Of a stretch of DNA of 64,000 nt, positions 31,552-40,662 are shown piece by piece. The translations under genes were made by a program, and so were the position numbers. Each line of letters begins with the position of its first letter. Position 1 is the stretch's first letter. The notes below the pieces were generated by a model that saw nothing but the letters and a program-made list of their open reading frames with translations, was not told the origin of the DNA and ran no database searches. The DNA is from Algoriphagus formosus (GTDB taxonomy: Bacteria > Bacteroidota > Bacteroidia > Cytophagales > Cyclobacteriaceae), in the NCBI RefSeq assembly GCF_002807035.1, contig NZ_NIUC01000002.1, positions 491,477-555,476 of the forward strand. Direction: 5' to 3'.

Positions 31552-33237
31552 TTATTCGTTCGAAAAATCTTTAACCTTTTTCAAGGGGATCAAACCGCCT
31601 TTATTGGTATTTGTATCCCACTTTTCTAGTGACTTTTGCATTTCTTCATCAGAAGGCATTCGGATTTCTGCCTCTGGAACTTCAAAAAGATTTTCGGCTT
31701 CCAGATCCACCTCATTGACAGACCTCCAAGCAAATATTTTCTCCATAGTAGGCTTTTCTTCTTTTCGCCAGACAAAACCTTCTAGCTTTCCTCCCTCTTC
31801 ACCGATATCCTGCACAGGTATAAACTTTCCCTCGGGCTTTACGCCATAGTTGACTTTTTTCAATTGTCCCTCCACAAAGGTCATTTTGATCGTGGCAGAA
31901 AGGGTCTTATTGACTCCTTGCACCAAGGTGTCACCCTCCAAGGCATAATACAAGGATTCCCCATTTCCAGTGATGTCCAATGTATTCAGATCGCCATTCT
32001 CGAAGAGCCCTGTCATAGACCTGCCTTTCATTTGATTGAAATTGACCAGGGTGTCAGTCATGACGGCAAATGCATTGTTTTTTACAAAAAGCTTCCGAAG
32101 CTGTTCGTTTTCAATGAAAAACGTCATGGAATCTGCGGTAATCTGACTTCTATTATCCCAAATAGCAGGATCTTGAAAAAGGCGGATAGTCGAATCTGAA
32201 TAATTGTAAGACAGCGAATCGGCTATTCCTGACATCTGTGACTTCACCAACTGTATGGATGAAAAAGCCAAAAGGTATTTTAGTGAGTCTGATTCATGAT
32301 CCTGAGAAATCAGCGTATCGGCAGTCATGTACAGGGTATCTGTTTCAAAGTATCTTCTGACCAGAGCTTTGCCATGGACCAAGCTGTATCCACGATCCTC
32401 CCAATATTGTCCCTGATCGCCAAATATTTCGACCTCCCGTTCCTTGTTCAATACTCTAACATCTCCCTTCCCCTCATAGTAAGCCTCATTTTCCCGATAA
32501 AGCAATTCATCGGCCTTGACCCGACTTGTCTCGGTCTCCACCAAGCCATCAAAGAATCGGAAATTTTTCGCTTGCGTATCATAGAAACTCCCCTTCGAAG
32601 CATCCAGGGTATTTCCATCTTTGGAAATCAAATTGGTTAGCCCTTTGGTTTCAGCAGTTTTGGGAATGGTGAGATAAACCAGAAAATTGGTTTTCATCGT
32701 GTAGTCAGGATTGACCAAAACCACGTCATCGGTGAAAGTAATCCGTTCCCGATTCACTTCATATCGCCCTTTCTCACTAGTCAAGACATTGGTAGAGTCT
32801 ACCACCCGACCATCATTGAAATAATAAGCAATATTTCCAGCCCGGTCATAATCCAAATAATCAGTGTAAACGGTCGTCTCCATGTTAGTGAAGACTACAT
32901 TGGTTCGGAGTTTTGCCAGTTTCGTATTCCCGTCATATTCTGCATAAGCACTTCGTGTGGTAACCGAATCTTCTTCACTTCGGATAAAAACCCGACCATA
33001 TAGTTTTGCTTTATTATCTGCTCTGAAAAAATGAGCAGAATCACACTCGATCAAGGTGCTTTGATTTTTCATTCGGACAGAGCCTAGCAGTCTTTCAAAA
33101 CCCATAGCACCCTTTAGCGAGTCTGCACGAAGGATTTCCAGGGCATTGTTTTCCTGAGCCCGAATCATAAAAATCGGAAGGAAGAAAAAAGCAATCAGGC
33201 AAAATGATTTCAGGCTGCTGTTCATAGACTTGTACAA
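31552..33237 (-). CDS. OstA-like (LptA/LptD N-terminal) protein
   Basis: A 561-residue exported protein with a signal peptide (residues 1-27, ending IRAQ). It is composed of repeated OstA-type beta elements such as GSVRMKNQSTLIECDSAHFFRADNKAKLYG, AYAEYDGNTKLAKLR and LTSEKGRYEVNRERITFTDDV (each a short part of the beta-jellyroll). In LptA proteins this jellyroll carries lipopolysaccharide across the periplasm. The length fits the enlarged Bacteroidota form. It is divergent from tilS with only 36 bp between start codons, so the two must share or overlap promoters. Starts at codon 1 or codon 5 (MNSSLK) are both possible. Confidence 0.88.
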   Translation of the reverse strand: MYKSMNSSLKSFCLIAFFFLPIFMIRAQENNALEILRADSLKGAMGFERLLGSVRMKNQSTLIECDSAHFFRADNKAKLYGRVFIRSEEDSVTTRSAYAEYDGNTKLAKLRTNVVFTNMETTVYTDYLDYDRAGNIAYYFNDGRVVDSTNVLTSEKGRYEVNRERITFTDDVVLVNPDYTMKTNFLVYLTIPKTAETKGLTNLISKDGNTLDASKGSFYDTQAKNFRFFDGLVETETSRVKADELLYRENEAYYEGKGDVRVLNKEREVEIFGDQGQYWEDRGYSLVHGKALVRRYFETDTLYMTADTLISQDHESDSLKYLLAFSSIQLVKSQMSGIADSLSYNYSDSTIRLFQDPAIWDNRSQITADSMTFFIENEQLRKLFVKNNAFAVMTDTLVNFNQMKGRSMTGLFENGDLNTLDITGNGESLYYALEGDTLVQGVNKTLSATIKMTFVEGQLKKVNYGVKPEGKFIPVQDIGEEGGKLEGFVWRKEEKPTMEKIFAWRSVNEVDLEAENLFEVPEAEIRMPSDEEMQKSLEKWDTNTNKGGLIPLKKVKDFSNE

Positions 33238-33273
33238 GTGGGCAAAATTAGTAGAAAAAGCTATTTTTGATCA

Positions 33274-34596
33274 ATGTTAACAGTATTTAAGGAGCATATC
33301 GAAAAACGGAGCCTTTTGTCTCCTTCTAAAACCTACCTACTCGCCTGTAGCGGAGGAGTGGATAGCATGGTTTTGGCACATTTGCTTTTGGAAATAGGAA
33401 TCCCTTTTGAAATCGGCCATGTTAATTTTGGCTTGCGAGGAGCAGAAAGCGATGCAGATGAATCCTCGATTGAAAAGTGGAGCAAGAAAAATAGCATTCC
33501 TTTCCACAGCCATCACCCGGACACTACCAGTAAAGCCACGGATGAGAAAATCTCCATACAGATGGCCGCTAGGGACATTCGATACGCTTGGTTTGATGAT
33601 TTAATAAAAAAGCGATCCTTGGATGGAATCGTCCTTGCCCATCATCAGGACGATCAGTTGGAAACGATCTTTCTAAATCTCCTGCGTACCACAGGATTGG
33701 ATGGGATACAAGGCATGGCGGATAAAAAGGGCTACTTGATCCGTCCACTACTCCCTTTTTCAAAAGAGGAGATTCTGGCTTTTGCCAAAGAAAATGGAAT
33801 CATTTGGCGAGAAGATGCTTCGAATCAAAAAACAGAATATAAGCGAAACAAGCTCAGGCTGGAAGCACTCCCCGCTCTCTACGAAGTAAGTGAAGATGCC
33901 AAGCAAAACCTGCTAAGCAGTTTTAACCGCTTACAGGATGCCGGTAAGGCACTGGGAGGACTATCAGAAATCTGGCTAGAGCAAAACCTTCAAAAAGATT
34001 CAGAAGTAGAAAGCTTGCCTTTTCGGAGTTTTATCAATCTGGCAGGTGCTGCCACTTTGCTTTTTTACTGGCTTCGGAGCTACGGATTCAACTCGGATCA
34101 AGCCGAATCAACCCTCCACTCGGCCAAAAATCAGGAAAGCGGGAAAGTTTTCTTCAGCGCAACTCATCAGTTGACAGTAGACCGGGAAGCCTTGCTTTTG
34201 GCGCCAATTTCAGAGCAGTTTGACCCTGTCATCCTAGATGAAAAAGACATCGAGCTCGTAATTCCGGAGGGCACCTACGAATTACTGAAAGAACCTTTTG
34301 ACCGGAAAATTGACACGTCCCGTCAGAATGCCCAGTTGGATTTGGATCGGCTTAGTTTTCCCTTGACTATCCGAACTTGGGAGTTGGGAGACAAATTCAT
34401 TCCTCTAGGGATGAAAAACGGAAAAAAAGTCTCTGATTTTTTGATAGATTTGAAAATAGACCGTTGGCACAAAGATCAGGTCAAGGTGCTTGTTTCGGAG
34501 GGAAAAATCGCCTGGGTGATCGGCCACCGGATTGCAGACTGGGCCAAGTGCGACGAGGCTACACGGATTGCTTTACATTTCAAAAAGAAAAACTGA
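33274..34596 (+). CDS. tilS: tRNA(Ile)-lysidine synthase TilS
   Basis: A 440-residue enzyme that attaches lysine to C34 of the AUA-reading tRNA(Ile). The PP-loop motif SGGVDS is at residues 26-31 within LLACSGGVDSMVLAHL. LAHHQDDQLETIFLNLLR and EDASNQKTEYKRNKLR are further family signatures. Residues about 355-440 form the C-terminal TilS domain (IRTWELGDKFIPLGMKNGKKVSDFL). The stop codon overlaps the start of the next gene (TGATG). It is essential in nearly all bacteria. Cytoplasmic. Confidence 0.95.
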   Translation: MLTVFKEHIEKRSLLSPSKTYLLACSGGVDSMVLAHLLLEIGIPFEIGHVNFGLRGAESDADESSIEKWSKKNSIPFHSHHPDTTSKATDEKISIQMAARDIRYAWFDDLIKKRSLDGIVLAHHQDDQLETIFLNLLRTTGLDGIQGMADKKGYLIRPLLPFSKEEILAFAKENGIIWREDASNQKTEYKRNKLRLEALPALYEVSEDAKQNLLSSFNRLQDAGKALGGLSEIWLEQNLQKDSEVESLPFRSFINLAGAATLLFYWLRSYGFNSDQAESTLHSAKNQESGKVFFSATHQLTVDREALLLAPISEQFDPVILDEKDIELVIPEGTYELLKEPFDRKIDTSRQNAQLDLDRLSFPLTIRTWELGDKFIPLGMKNGKKVSDFLIDLKIDRWHKDQVKVLVSEGKIAWVIGHRIADWAKCDEATRIALHFKKKN

Positions 34597-35111
34597 TGCA
34601 AAATCCTTTTACCAAATCCTATACAGAATCTGAGCTTCAGACTTTTGATTTTATGAGGCCGATCAAATTTTTTGAAAAGTTAAAAAACAAGGAGCTATCG
34701 CGTTTTTTACCAGCCATGCATGTCCGCAAATATGTCAAAGATGAGGTAGTCTTTTTCAGTAAAGACCCTAGTCAAGCCATCTACTTGATCAAGAAAGGAC
34801 AAGTGCACCTGACGATAGATGTAAAGGACAATTTTGAGATGATCATGGAAATCAATCGTGGCCAGGCATTTGGAGAAAACTCCCTTTTACAAAACACCAA
34901 ACGAATCTACACCGCGATTGTCAGTTCGGATGAGGCAGAGTTGATCGTGATCCCGCATTTTGCTATTCAAGAGATCTTCGAAAGCAATCCAAAAATCAAA
35001 GCCAAGGTGATGACAGCGCTTGCAGAATATTACAACGAAAACAATCAGCGACTCTTCCGCTCCTATCGGGAGTCCTTCGGATTTTTTAGCCTTCGGCAAA
35101 TGTTTGAGTGA
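34596..35111 (+). CDS. Cyclic nucleotide-binding domain protein without HTH
   Basis: 171 residues from the ATG at 34596, which overlaps the tilS stop by one base; a longer frame to 34464 only reads through tilS. Residues about 25-140 form a cNMP-binding jellyroll: KYVKDEVVFFSKDPSQAIYLIKKGQVHL, then INRGQAFGENSLLQNTKRIYTAIVSSDEAELIVIP (abbreviated parts). The phosphate-binding cassette is GENSLLQNTKRIYTA, where FGExxLL is conserved but the usual Arg-Ser/Thr-Ala is RIYTA. The rest is helical (residues 140-171), with no helix-turn-helix, so it is not a standard CRP-type regulator. Coupling with tilS suggests coordinated expression; the role is unknown. Confidence 0.82.
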   Translation: MQNPFTKSYTESELQTFDFMRPIKFFEKLKNKELSRFLPAMHVRKYVKDEVVFFSKDPSQAIYLIKKGQVHLTIDVKDNFEMIMEINRGQAFGENSLLQNTKRIYTAIVSSDEAELIVIPHFAIQEIFESNPKIKAKVMTALAEYYNENNQRLFRSYRESFGFFSLRQMFE

Positions 35112-35243
35112 CAATTGACAGCCCCTTAGCCTTAAGTCAAATACCATCCAACAAAGTATTTCCTTTCGGGTTTCTAATCCTGTCATTGTTAATTAACTTA
35201 GCGGCGCTTTTTAGGCAATTCATTCATAAAAATTTATAAAATC

Positions 35244-36179
35244 ATGAGCAAAGTAACCGTAGTTGGGGCTGGAAACGTAGGAGCAACTTGCGCTGACGTT
35301 TTGGCCTATCGCGAAATCGCGGAAGAAATTGTTTTGGTAGATATCAAGGAAGGCGTAGCCGAGGGCAAGGCTTTGGATATCTGGCAAAAGGCCCCGATCA
35401 ATCAATATGACCCGCGTACAGTCGGCAGTACAAATGACTACAGCAAAACTGCTGGATCAGATGTAGTTGTCATCACTTCAGGCCTACCACGCAAGCCAGG
35501 GATGACCCGTGACGACTTGATCGAAACCAACGCAGGGATCGTGAAGTCTGTAACAGAAAACGTAATCAAGCATTCACCTGACGCCATCATCATCGTCGTA
35601 TCTAACCCACTCGATGTGATGACTTATCAGGCTCACCTCTCTTCCAAGCTGCCACGTACCAAAGTGATGGGTATGGCTGGAATTCTAGACACAGCACGCT
35701 ACAGAGCTTTCTTGGCAGAAGAGCTGAATGTATCAGCAAAAGAGATTCAGGCTATCTTGATGGGAGGACATGGTGACACGATGGTTCCACTTCCTCGCTA
35801 CACGACTGTTGCTGGTATTCCTGTGACAGAGCTTGTCGCTAAAGATAAATTGGACGCAATCATCGAGCGAACAAAATTCGGTGGCGGTGAATTGGTGAAA
35901 TTGATGGGAACTTCCGCATGGTATGCACCTGGCTCTGCTGCTGCTCAGATGGTAGAGGCAATCCTTAAGAATCAGCGTCGCGTGTTCCCAGTCTGCATCA
36001 AGCTTGATGGCGAATACGGTATCGATGACTGCTATCTTGGCGTTCCTGTCATCCTCGGCAAAAACGGAATCGAAAAAGTGATCGAATTGGATCTCAACGA
36101 AGAAGAAAAGGCTCTTTTGGAAGTTTCCAGAGGCCACGTCAAAGAAGTAATGCATGTACTTGACAATTTGTCCAAGTAA
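35244..36179 (+). CDS. mdh: Malate dehydrogenase
   Basis: A 311-residue NAD-dependent malate dehydrogenase of the LDH-like type, which converts malate to oxaloacetate in the citric acid cycle. The N-terminal VGAGNVGATCADVL is the Rossmann loop, and the Asp in IVLVDIKEG contacts NAD. Substrate-binding GLPRKPGMTRDDL carries the conserved arginines of the mobile loop. The catalytic His is in LMGGHGDTMVPLPRY, with the partner Asp in GILDTARYRAF. It stands alone, with 132 bp upstream and a terminator-like hairpin downstream. Cytoplasmic. Confidence 0.96.
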   Translation: MSKVTVVGAGNVGATCADVLAYREIAEEIVLVDIKEGVAEGKALDIWQKAPINQYDPRTVGSTNDYSKTAGSDVVVITSGLPRKPGMTRDDLIETNAGIVKSVTENVIKHSPDAIIIVVSNPLDVMTYQAHLSSKLPRTKVMGMAGILDTARYRAFLAEELNVSAKEIQAILMGGHGDTMVPLPRYTTVAGIPVTELVAKDKLDAIIERTKFGGGELVKLMGTSAWYAPGSAAAQMVEAILKNQRRVFPVCIKLDGEYGIDDCYLGVPVILGKNGIEKVIELDLNEEEKALLEVSRGHVKEVMHVLDNLSK

Positions 36180-36197
36180 TTGAACTTCTAAATTCAA

Positions 36198-36246
36198 AGA
36201 CCCGGGATCTAGTTTGAAAAAGCTGCATTCCGGGTCTAATTTTTGT
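36198..36246 (+). terminator. Probable terminator of mdh
   Basis: AGACCCGG (36198-36205) pairs with CCGGGTCT (36230-36237), followed by AATTTTTG. The 24-nt loop contains a weak internal pairing. Confidence 0.65.
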
Positions 36247-36271
36247 ACCTTAACCACAAAATTCCAGCCCC

Positions 36272-38968
36272 TTGAATATTGGTAAAAGTGCATTGATTCT
36301 CGCCATTATCTTGGTCGCCGCAGTTGCGGGCTACCTGCTTTATTCCGATTATTTTTCCTCATCTACGCTGGAAAACAAGCAGTTAATCAGTGATAATGCC
36401 GTTTTTGTTCTAGAATCAGATCAAGCTGATCAAAGCTGGAATAAGCTGGTCAATCACCCACTTTGGGAAAAAATCAAAACCATCCCAAGCTTTGAAAAAA
36501 TCGCCACTAATCTCTCGACCTTAGATAGCCTCACAGGATTCCAAGGTCAAATCTCCCGATTACTCAATGGGAACAACCTAACCATCTCCTATCATCCCAC
36601 AGGAGCTGAAAGTTTTGATCTACTCTATATTTTACAATTGGATCAGTCCTCTCTTGAAAACCTTTTATCAAGTATCAAATCCAATATCTCGGGAGAAACA
36701 AAACTGGTAGCAAGGACTTATTCTGAAACTGAAATTACCGAAGTCACTCAAGGCCCCGACTCCCGACTGATGAGTTTCACCTATTTAAATGGGCTCCTGG
36801 TCCTTTCCGAATCATCATTTCTAGTGGAGGAGGCAATAAGAAAGTCTCAGGTCCCCGCAGAGGAATTGATCCCGGCTGACTTGACAGCTTCCGGCGAAAA
36901 GGGTTTGGCTACGCTTTGGCTCAGAGGAAAAAGCCTTGCAAGTTTTCTGAAAGGTGTAAGCAAGGAAAGAGAAAGTCAGCAAATTCGGGCCTTGGAAAAT
37001 CTTGATGCATCTGTCGCTTACGAACTCTTTTTGGATGATAATCAAATCAGATTTGAGGGGAATTTGGGTTACAGCGAAGCACCTTCCTTCACCCCTTCCC
37101 TTGCTGCGAATATTTCTGAAATTCAAAAAGCTATCTCTGCCAGAACGGTCTCTCTGACCCAATTCAATTTACAAGGTATAGCAGAAATTCAGCAGCTAGA
37201 AAATCGAGGTTTCGTCCCAAAATCCACTATCCAAGCCGAAGTACAGCAAAACTTGATTGATCAAGGATTTTTGGATGGGTTTGGTGGGGAATTTTACCTA
37301 CAAGAACTGGAAGCGAGAGCTGATGGTAGCTCAAATCTAGTCTTGGTCGCGAGACTGCTCAACGACAATGAACCCCTCGAGATTCTAAAAAACTACCTAC
37401 AAAAAGAAAGTGAAACCTATTCTGATTTTTATGGAAATGATGAAGTTTTCTACGTTCCCACGGAGGAGCTTCCCGCCTATCTTTTTTCGGGAAAGTTTGT
37501 AGGCTTTCCACAGACTTTTGTAATCCGTCGTGGTAATATCATTCTATTTGCCAATTCGCAAGAAGCCGTCAAAATGCTTCTTGACGATCTTAATAGAGGC
37601 TATACCTGGGATAGTAATGCGCTTCCAGATTATCTGAAGGCAGCTTTAAGCCCAAGCGTTGGTTTCTCGCAGACCTATCGAATCAAGGAAATCTGGAATA
37701 AATGGACCACCTTAACCAACAGTTCCTGGAGTTCCTATTTCCAAAAATACAGACCAGTATTTAGTGCTTTTCCTTATCTGACCCTCCGGGTAAATCAAAT
37801 CGGGGAAGAAGTAAAGAGCAGCATTTTAATCACTTTTGATGAAACAGCTCCAGAAATAGAAATCGCCGAAAATCAGGTCAATCTCCAATCAGATCAGATC
37901 TTGAGATTCAATCAAAGGCTAATTTGGGGACCAAAGGAGATCATCAACTACCAGGACAACTCAAAAGATTTGATCCTTCAAGACCAGGACCATACTCTAT
38001 ACCTCATAAACTCAGCTGGAGAAATAGTCTATCGGTATCCACTATCTGGCCCCGTTATCAGTGATGCTTTTCAAGTTGACTATTTCAAAAATGGAAAACT
38101 TCAGTTGCTTCTTGCCACCAAGGATAAAATTTATGGAATTGACCGGCTTGGAAATCCATTGACCGGCTATCCTTTTGATCTCAAGGAATCGATTACTCAC
38201 TTGCAGTTGGTTGATTATGACAATACCCGAGACTACCGATACTTTGTAGCAACAGAGTCTGCGAACCTCCTTTTACTGGATAAATCCGGAAATAAACTGG
38301 AGGGTTGGAACCCAAATCCAATCTCGGAGAATAGCCTTCAAAGTCCGCGACACTATCGGGTACCGGGCGTAGGAGACTACATGGGCACGCTCACTCCATC
38401 AGGCAAGCTTCATCTTTTCAATCGAAGAGGGGAAAAGCAATCCGGATCGCCTTTCGACCTTAGTGCGGGCTTCCAGTCTGAATTATTCTTCGGAAAATCT
38501 GCCACTTCCAATCGATTTGTCCTCACCGGGGTCAGCACAGATGGACAGGTAATCGAAGTGAACTTCAACGGAGAAGTGGTCAATCGAAATCAACTGGAAA
38601 AAGATGATCGAGACAGCGAATTCAAGTTAATCCCTGATCAAAATCAGAATCAGTTTATCATCCTTTCCAAAACCTTCAACCAGCTCAAGGTCTTCAATTC
38701 CAAGCAGGAGGTTTTATTTAATATCCGCGTCTCTGAAGAAAGACTTGTGTATCAATATTTTGATTTTGGATCGGATAGACAGATTTTTGCAGTGACAGAC
38801 CCTCTGCAAAACTTCACTTATCTCTATGATCTTTCGGGTAACCTGCTGACCAACTTGCCGTTGGATAGTTCAGGTCCGATTCAGATTAGTTTTGACCAAA
38901 GGGCAAATCAGTACGCCATACACACCATCATGGGTGATCAAATGATCACTTATTTCCTTTCGGCCTAG
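36272..38968 (+). CDS. Large membrane-anchored protein of unknown function
   Basis: An 898-residue protein with a TTG start at 36272; an in-frame stop at 36251 and no ATG in between leave little choice. Residues 6-26 are a single membrane anchor, so most of the protein is probably periplasmic. Residues about 40-540 resemble substrate-binding-like or DUF3352-like regions with repeated FVLESDQ and LLVLSESSFLVEEAI strands. Residues about 550-898 look like a beta-propeller: recurring YLINSAGEIVYRYPL, YGIDRLGNPLTGYPF, LLLLDKSGNKLEGW and LHLFNRRGEKQSG units, each a strand-G-N/E-x pattern about 40-45 residues apart. No enzymatic motif is seen. It precedes the mscS gene by 35 bp and may share its transcript. 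Confidence 0.75.
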   Translation: MNIGKSALILAIILVAAVAGYLLYSDYFSSSTLENKQLISDNAVFVLESDQADQSWNKLVNHPLWEKIKTIPSFEKIATNLSTLDSLTGFQGQISRLLNGNNLTISYHPTGAESFDLLYILQLDQSSLENLLSSIKSNISGETKLVARTYSETEITEVTQGPDSRLMSFTYLNGLLVLSESSFLVEEAIRKSQVPAEELIPADLTASGEKGLATLWLRGKSLASFLKGVSKERESQQIRALENLDASVAYELFLDDNQIRFEGNLGYSEAPSFTPSLAANISEIQKAISARTVSLTQFNLQGIAEIQQLENRGFVPKSTIQAEVQQNLIDQGFLDGFGGEFYLQELEARADGSSNLVLVARLLNDNEPLEILKNYLQKESETYSDFYGNDEVFYVPTEELPAYLFSGKFVGFPQTFVIRRGNIILFANSQEAVKMLLDDLNRGYTWDSNALPDYLKAALSPSVGFSQTYRIKEIWNKWTTLTNSSWSSYFQKYRPVFSAFPYLTLRVNQIGEEVKSSILITFDETAPEIEIAENQVNLQSDQILRFNQRLIWGPKEIINYQDNSKDLILQDQDHTLYLINSAGEIVYRYPLSGPVISDAFQVDYFKNGKLQLLLATKDKIYGIDRLGNPLTGYPFDLKESITHLQLVDYDNTRDYRYFVATESANLLLLDKSGNKLEGWNPNPISENSLQSPRHYRVPGVGDYMGTLTPSGKLHLFNRRGEKQSGSPFDLSAGFQSELFFGKSATSNRFVLTGVSTDGQVIEVNFNGEVVNRNQLEKDDRDSEFKLIPDQNQNQFIILSKTFNQLKVFNSKQEVLFNIRVSEERLVYQYFDFGSDRQIFAVTDPLQNFTYLYDLSGNLLTNLPLDSSGPIQISFDQRANQYAIHTIMGDQMITYFLSA

Positions 38969-39003
38969 TTGATTGGATTTTACATTAGAACTAAACCGGA
39001 GCT

Positions 39004-40662
39004 ATGTTTCGCAAAATATTTATAAGTTTTTACCTTCTATTTGCCATTTCCCTACAGATTCAGGCACAGTTGATTCGGGATAATACGGCAGCCATCACCG
39101 ATCCTGCAAGATCCAACCTGAGTACGCCATATCATACCACACTGACTTTTTTTTACAATCTAGAGGACTCCAATTTTGCTCCTGAGCAGGCTGCAAAAGC
39201 GCTAAATCTCTCGGATGTTTCAAAGGACGAAGGGGAAAGTCTAAGTATCAAGCTTAAGCAGATTTTTGAAGGGCAAGGGATCATTATCCGAGCAAGTCAA
39301 ATCCCAAGAATCGCAGACTATCAGGACACAACGGGAATAGTCGCAGAGAAAATCTACTATTTTGACCGCAATAAGCTTCCGGGAGTATTCCTGGAAAAAG
39401 TGGGCTCTCAGTGGCAGTTTTCAGCATTTACGGTAAGTCAGATCGAAGAAATGCACAAGAGCACCTACCCTTACGGTACGGATCGATTGCTCAACCTTCT
39501 ACCTAAGATTGGAAACGAGCAATACCTTGGCTTCTATCTCTGGCAATTAGTAGGGCTCTTTTTCATTATTTTATTTGTCTTTATTGCCCATTTCTTTTTC
39601 ACCTTTTTGGTGGATAAAGGTTTGGTTTTCCTATTCAGAAAACTAAATATTCAGAAACTCGGAGAGAGCTACCTCCTTCCTGTTGCGAAGGTGGTCAGTT
39701 ACTTTTTGATCGTTCAAATCCTATCTATTTTACTCCCAGTGCTACAGCTTCCGGTAGAGATTTGGTCATGGCTTGTGGTGATTCTACGGACGCTGAGGCC
39801 ACTCTTGATCACCTTGATTTTTTACAAGTTGGTCAATGTCCTGGCTATGTACTTTGCCCGATTGGCTACCAAAACAGAGTCCACGCTAGATGATCAGCTC
39901 GTTCCGCTTTTGAGAAAAACCCTTAAAGCATTTGTAGTCCTCATTGGTACACTTTTCATCCTAAAAGATGGGTTTAATCTCGATATCATTCCTTTCTTGA
40001 CTGGTCTTTCCATCGGTGGTGTAGCCATTGCACTTGCCGCCCAAGACACCATCAAAAACTTCTTTGGTTCTGTCATGATCTTTATCGACAAGCCCTTTCA
40101 AGTGGGGGATTGGATCACTTCCGGAGAAATTGACGGTACGGTAGAGGAAGTGGGGTTTCGATCCACCCGGGTTCGAACCTTTCGAAATTCCGTGATGTAC
40201 GTTCCAAACGGGAAAATGGCTGATGCCATCCTTGACAATCATGGACTTCGCGTCTATCGAAGATTTTACACCACTCTGACTGTCACCTACGACACCCCGC
40301 CGGAATTGATCGAGAAGTTTGTCAAAGGGCTTCGAGAAATCGTTTTAGCTCACCCCGACACTCGAAAGGACTATTTTCATATCTACTTCAATAACCTTTC
40401 GGCATACAGTCAGGACGTGATGCTCTACATTTTCTTCACAGTTCCTACCTGGCCAGAAGAGCTTCGGGCTCGGCATGAAATCCTGATAAGCACCGTCAAA
40501 CTAGCCAATGCGCTTGGAGTTCGATTTGCATTCCCTACCCAGACTCTCCACATGGAAACTTTCCCTGAGAAAAAATCCCTGGTACCCGAATATCCGGATG
40601 AGGCTACTTACCAAAAGAAGCTGGGCGATTTCCTATCGAATGAATTGAAGAAAAAGGATTAA
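39004..40662 (+). CDS. Mechanosensitive ion channel family protein (MscS)
   Basis: A 552-residue MscS-type channel that opens on membrane tension. Residues 1-22 are a signal peptide (ending QIQAQ). A periplasmic domain (about 25-170) precedes membrane segments at about 178-204, 235-255, 262-285 and 310-330. The pore helix and beta domain follow: GLSIGGVAIALAAQDTIKNFFGS and FIDKPFQVGDWI are the MscS signature. The C-terminal cytoplasmic alpha/beta domain extends to the end. It is convergent with the next gene, and the 3' ends overlap by 4 bp. Confidence 0.92.
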   Translation: MFRKIFISFYLLFAISLQIQAQLIRDNTAAITDPARSNLSTPYHTTLTFFYNLEDSNFAPEQAAKALNLSDVSKDEGESLSIKLKQIFEGQGIIIRASQIPRIADYQDTTGIVAEKIYYFDRNKLPGVFLEKVGSQWQFSAFTVSQIEEMHKSTYPYGTDRLLNLLPKIGNEQYLGFYLWQLVGLFFIILFVFIAHFFFTFLVDKGLVFLFRKLNIQKLGESYLLPVAKVVSYFLIVQILSILLPVLQLPVEIWSWLVVILRTLRPLLITLIFYKLVNVLAMYFARLATKTESTLDDQLVPLLRKTLKAFVVLIGTLFILKDGFNLDIIPFLTGLSIGGVAIALAAQDTIKNFFGSVMIFIDKPFQVGDWITSGEIDGTVEEVGFRSTRVRTFRNSVMYVPNGKMADAILDNHGLRVYRRFYTTLTVTYDTPPELIEKFVKGLREIVLAHPDTRKDYFHIYFNNLSAYSQDVMLYIFFTVPTWPEELRARHEILISTVKLANALGVRFAFPTQTLHMETFPEKKSLVPEYPDEATYQKKLGDFLSNELKKKD

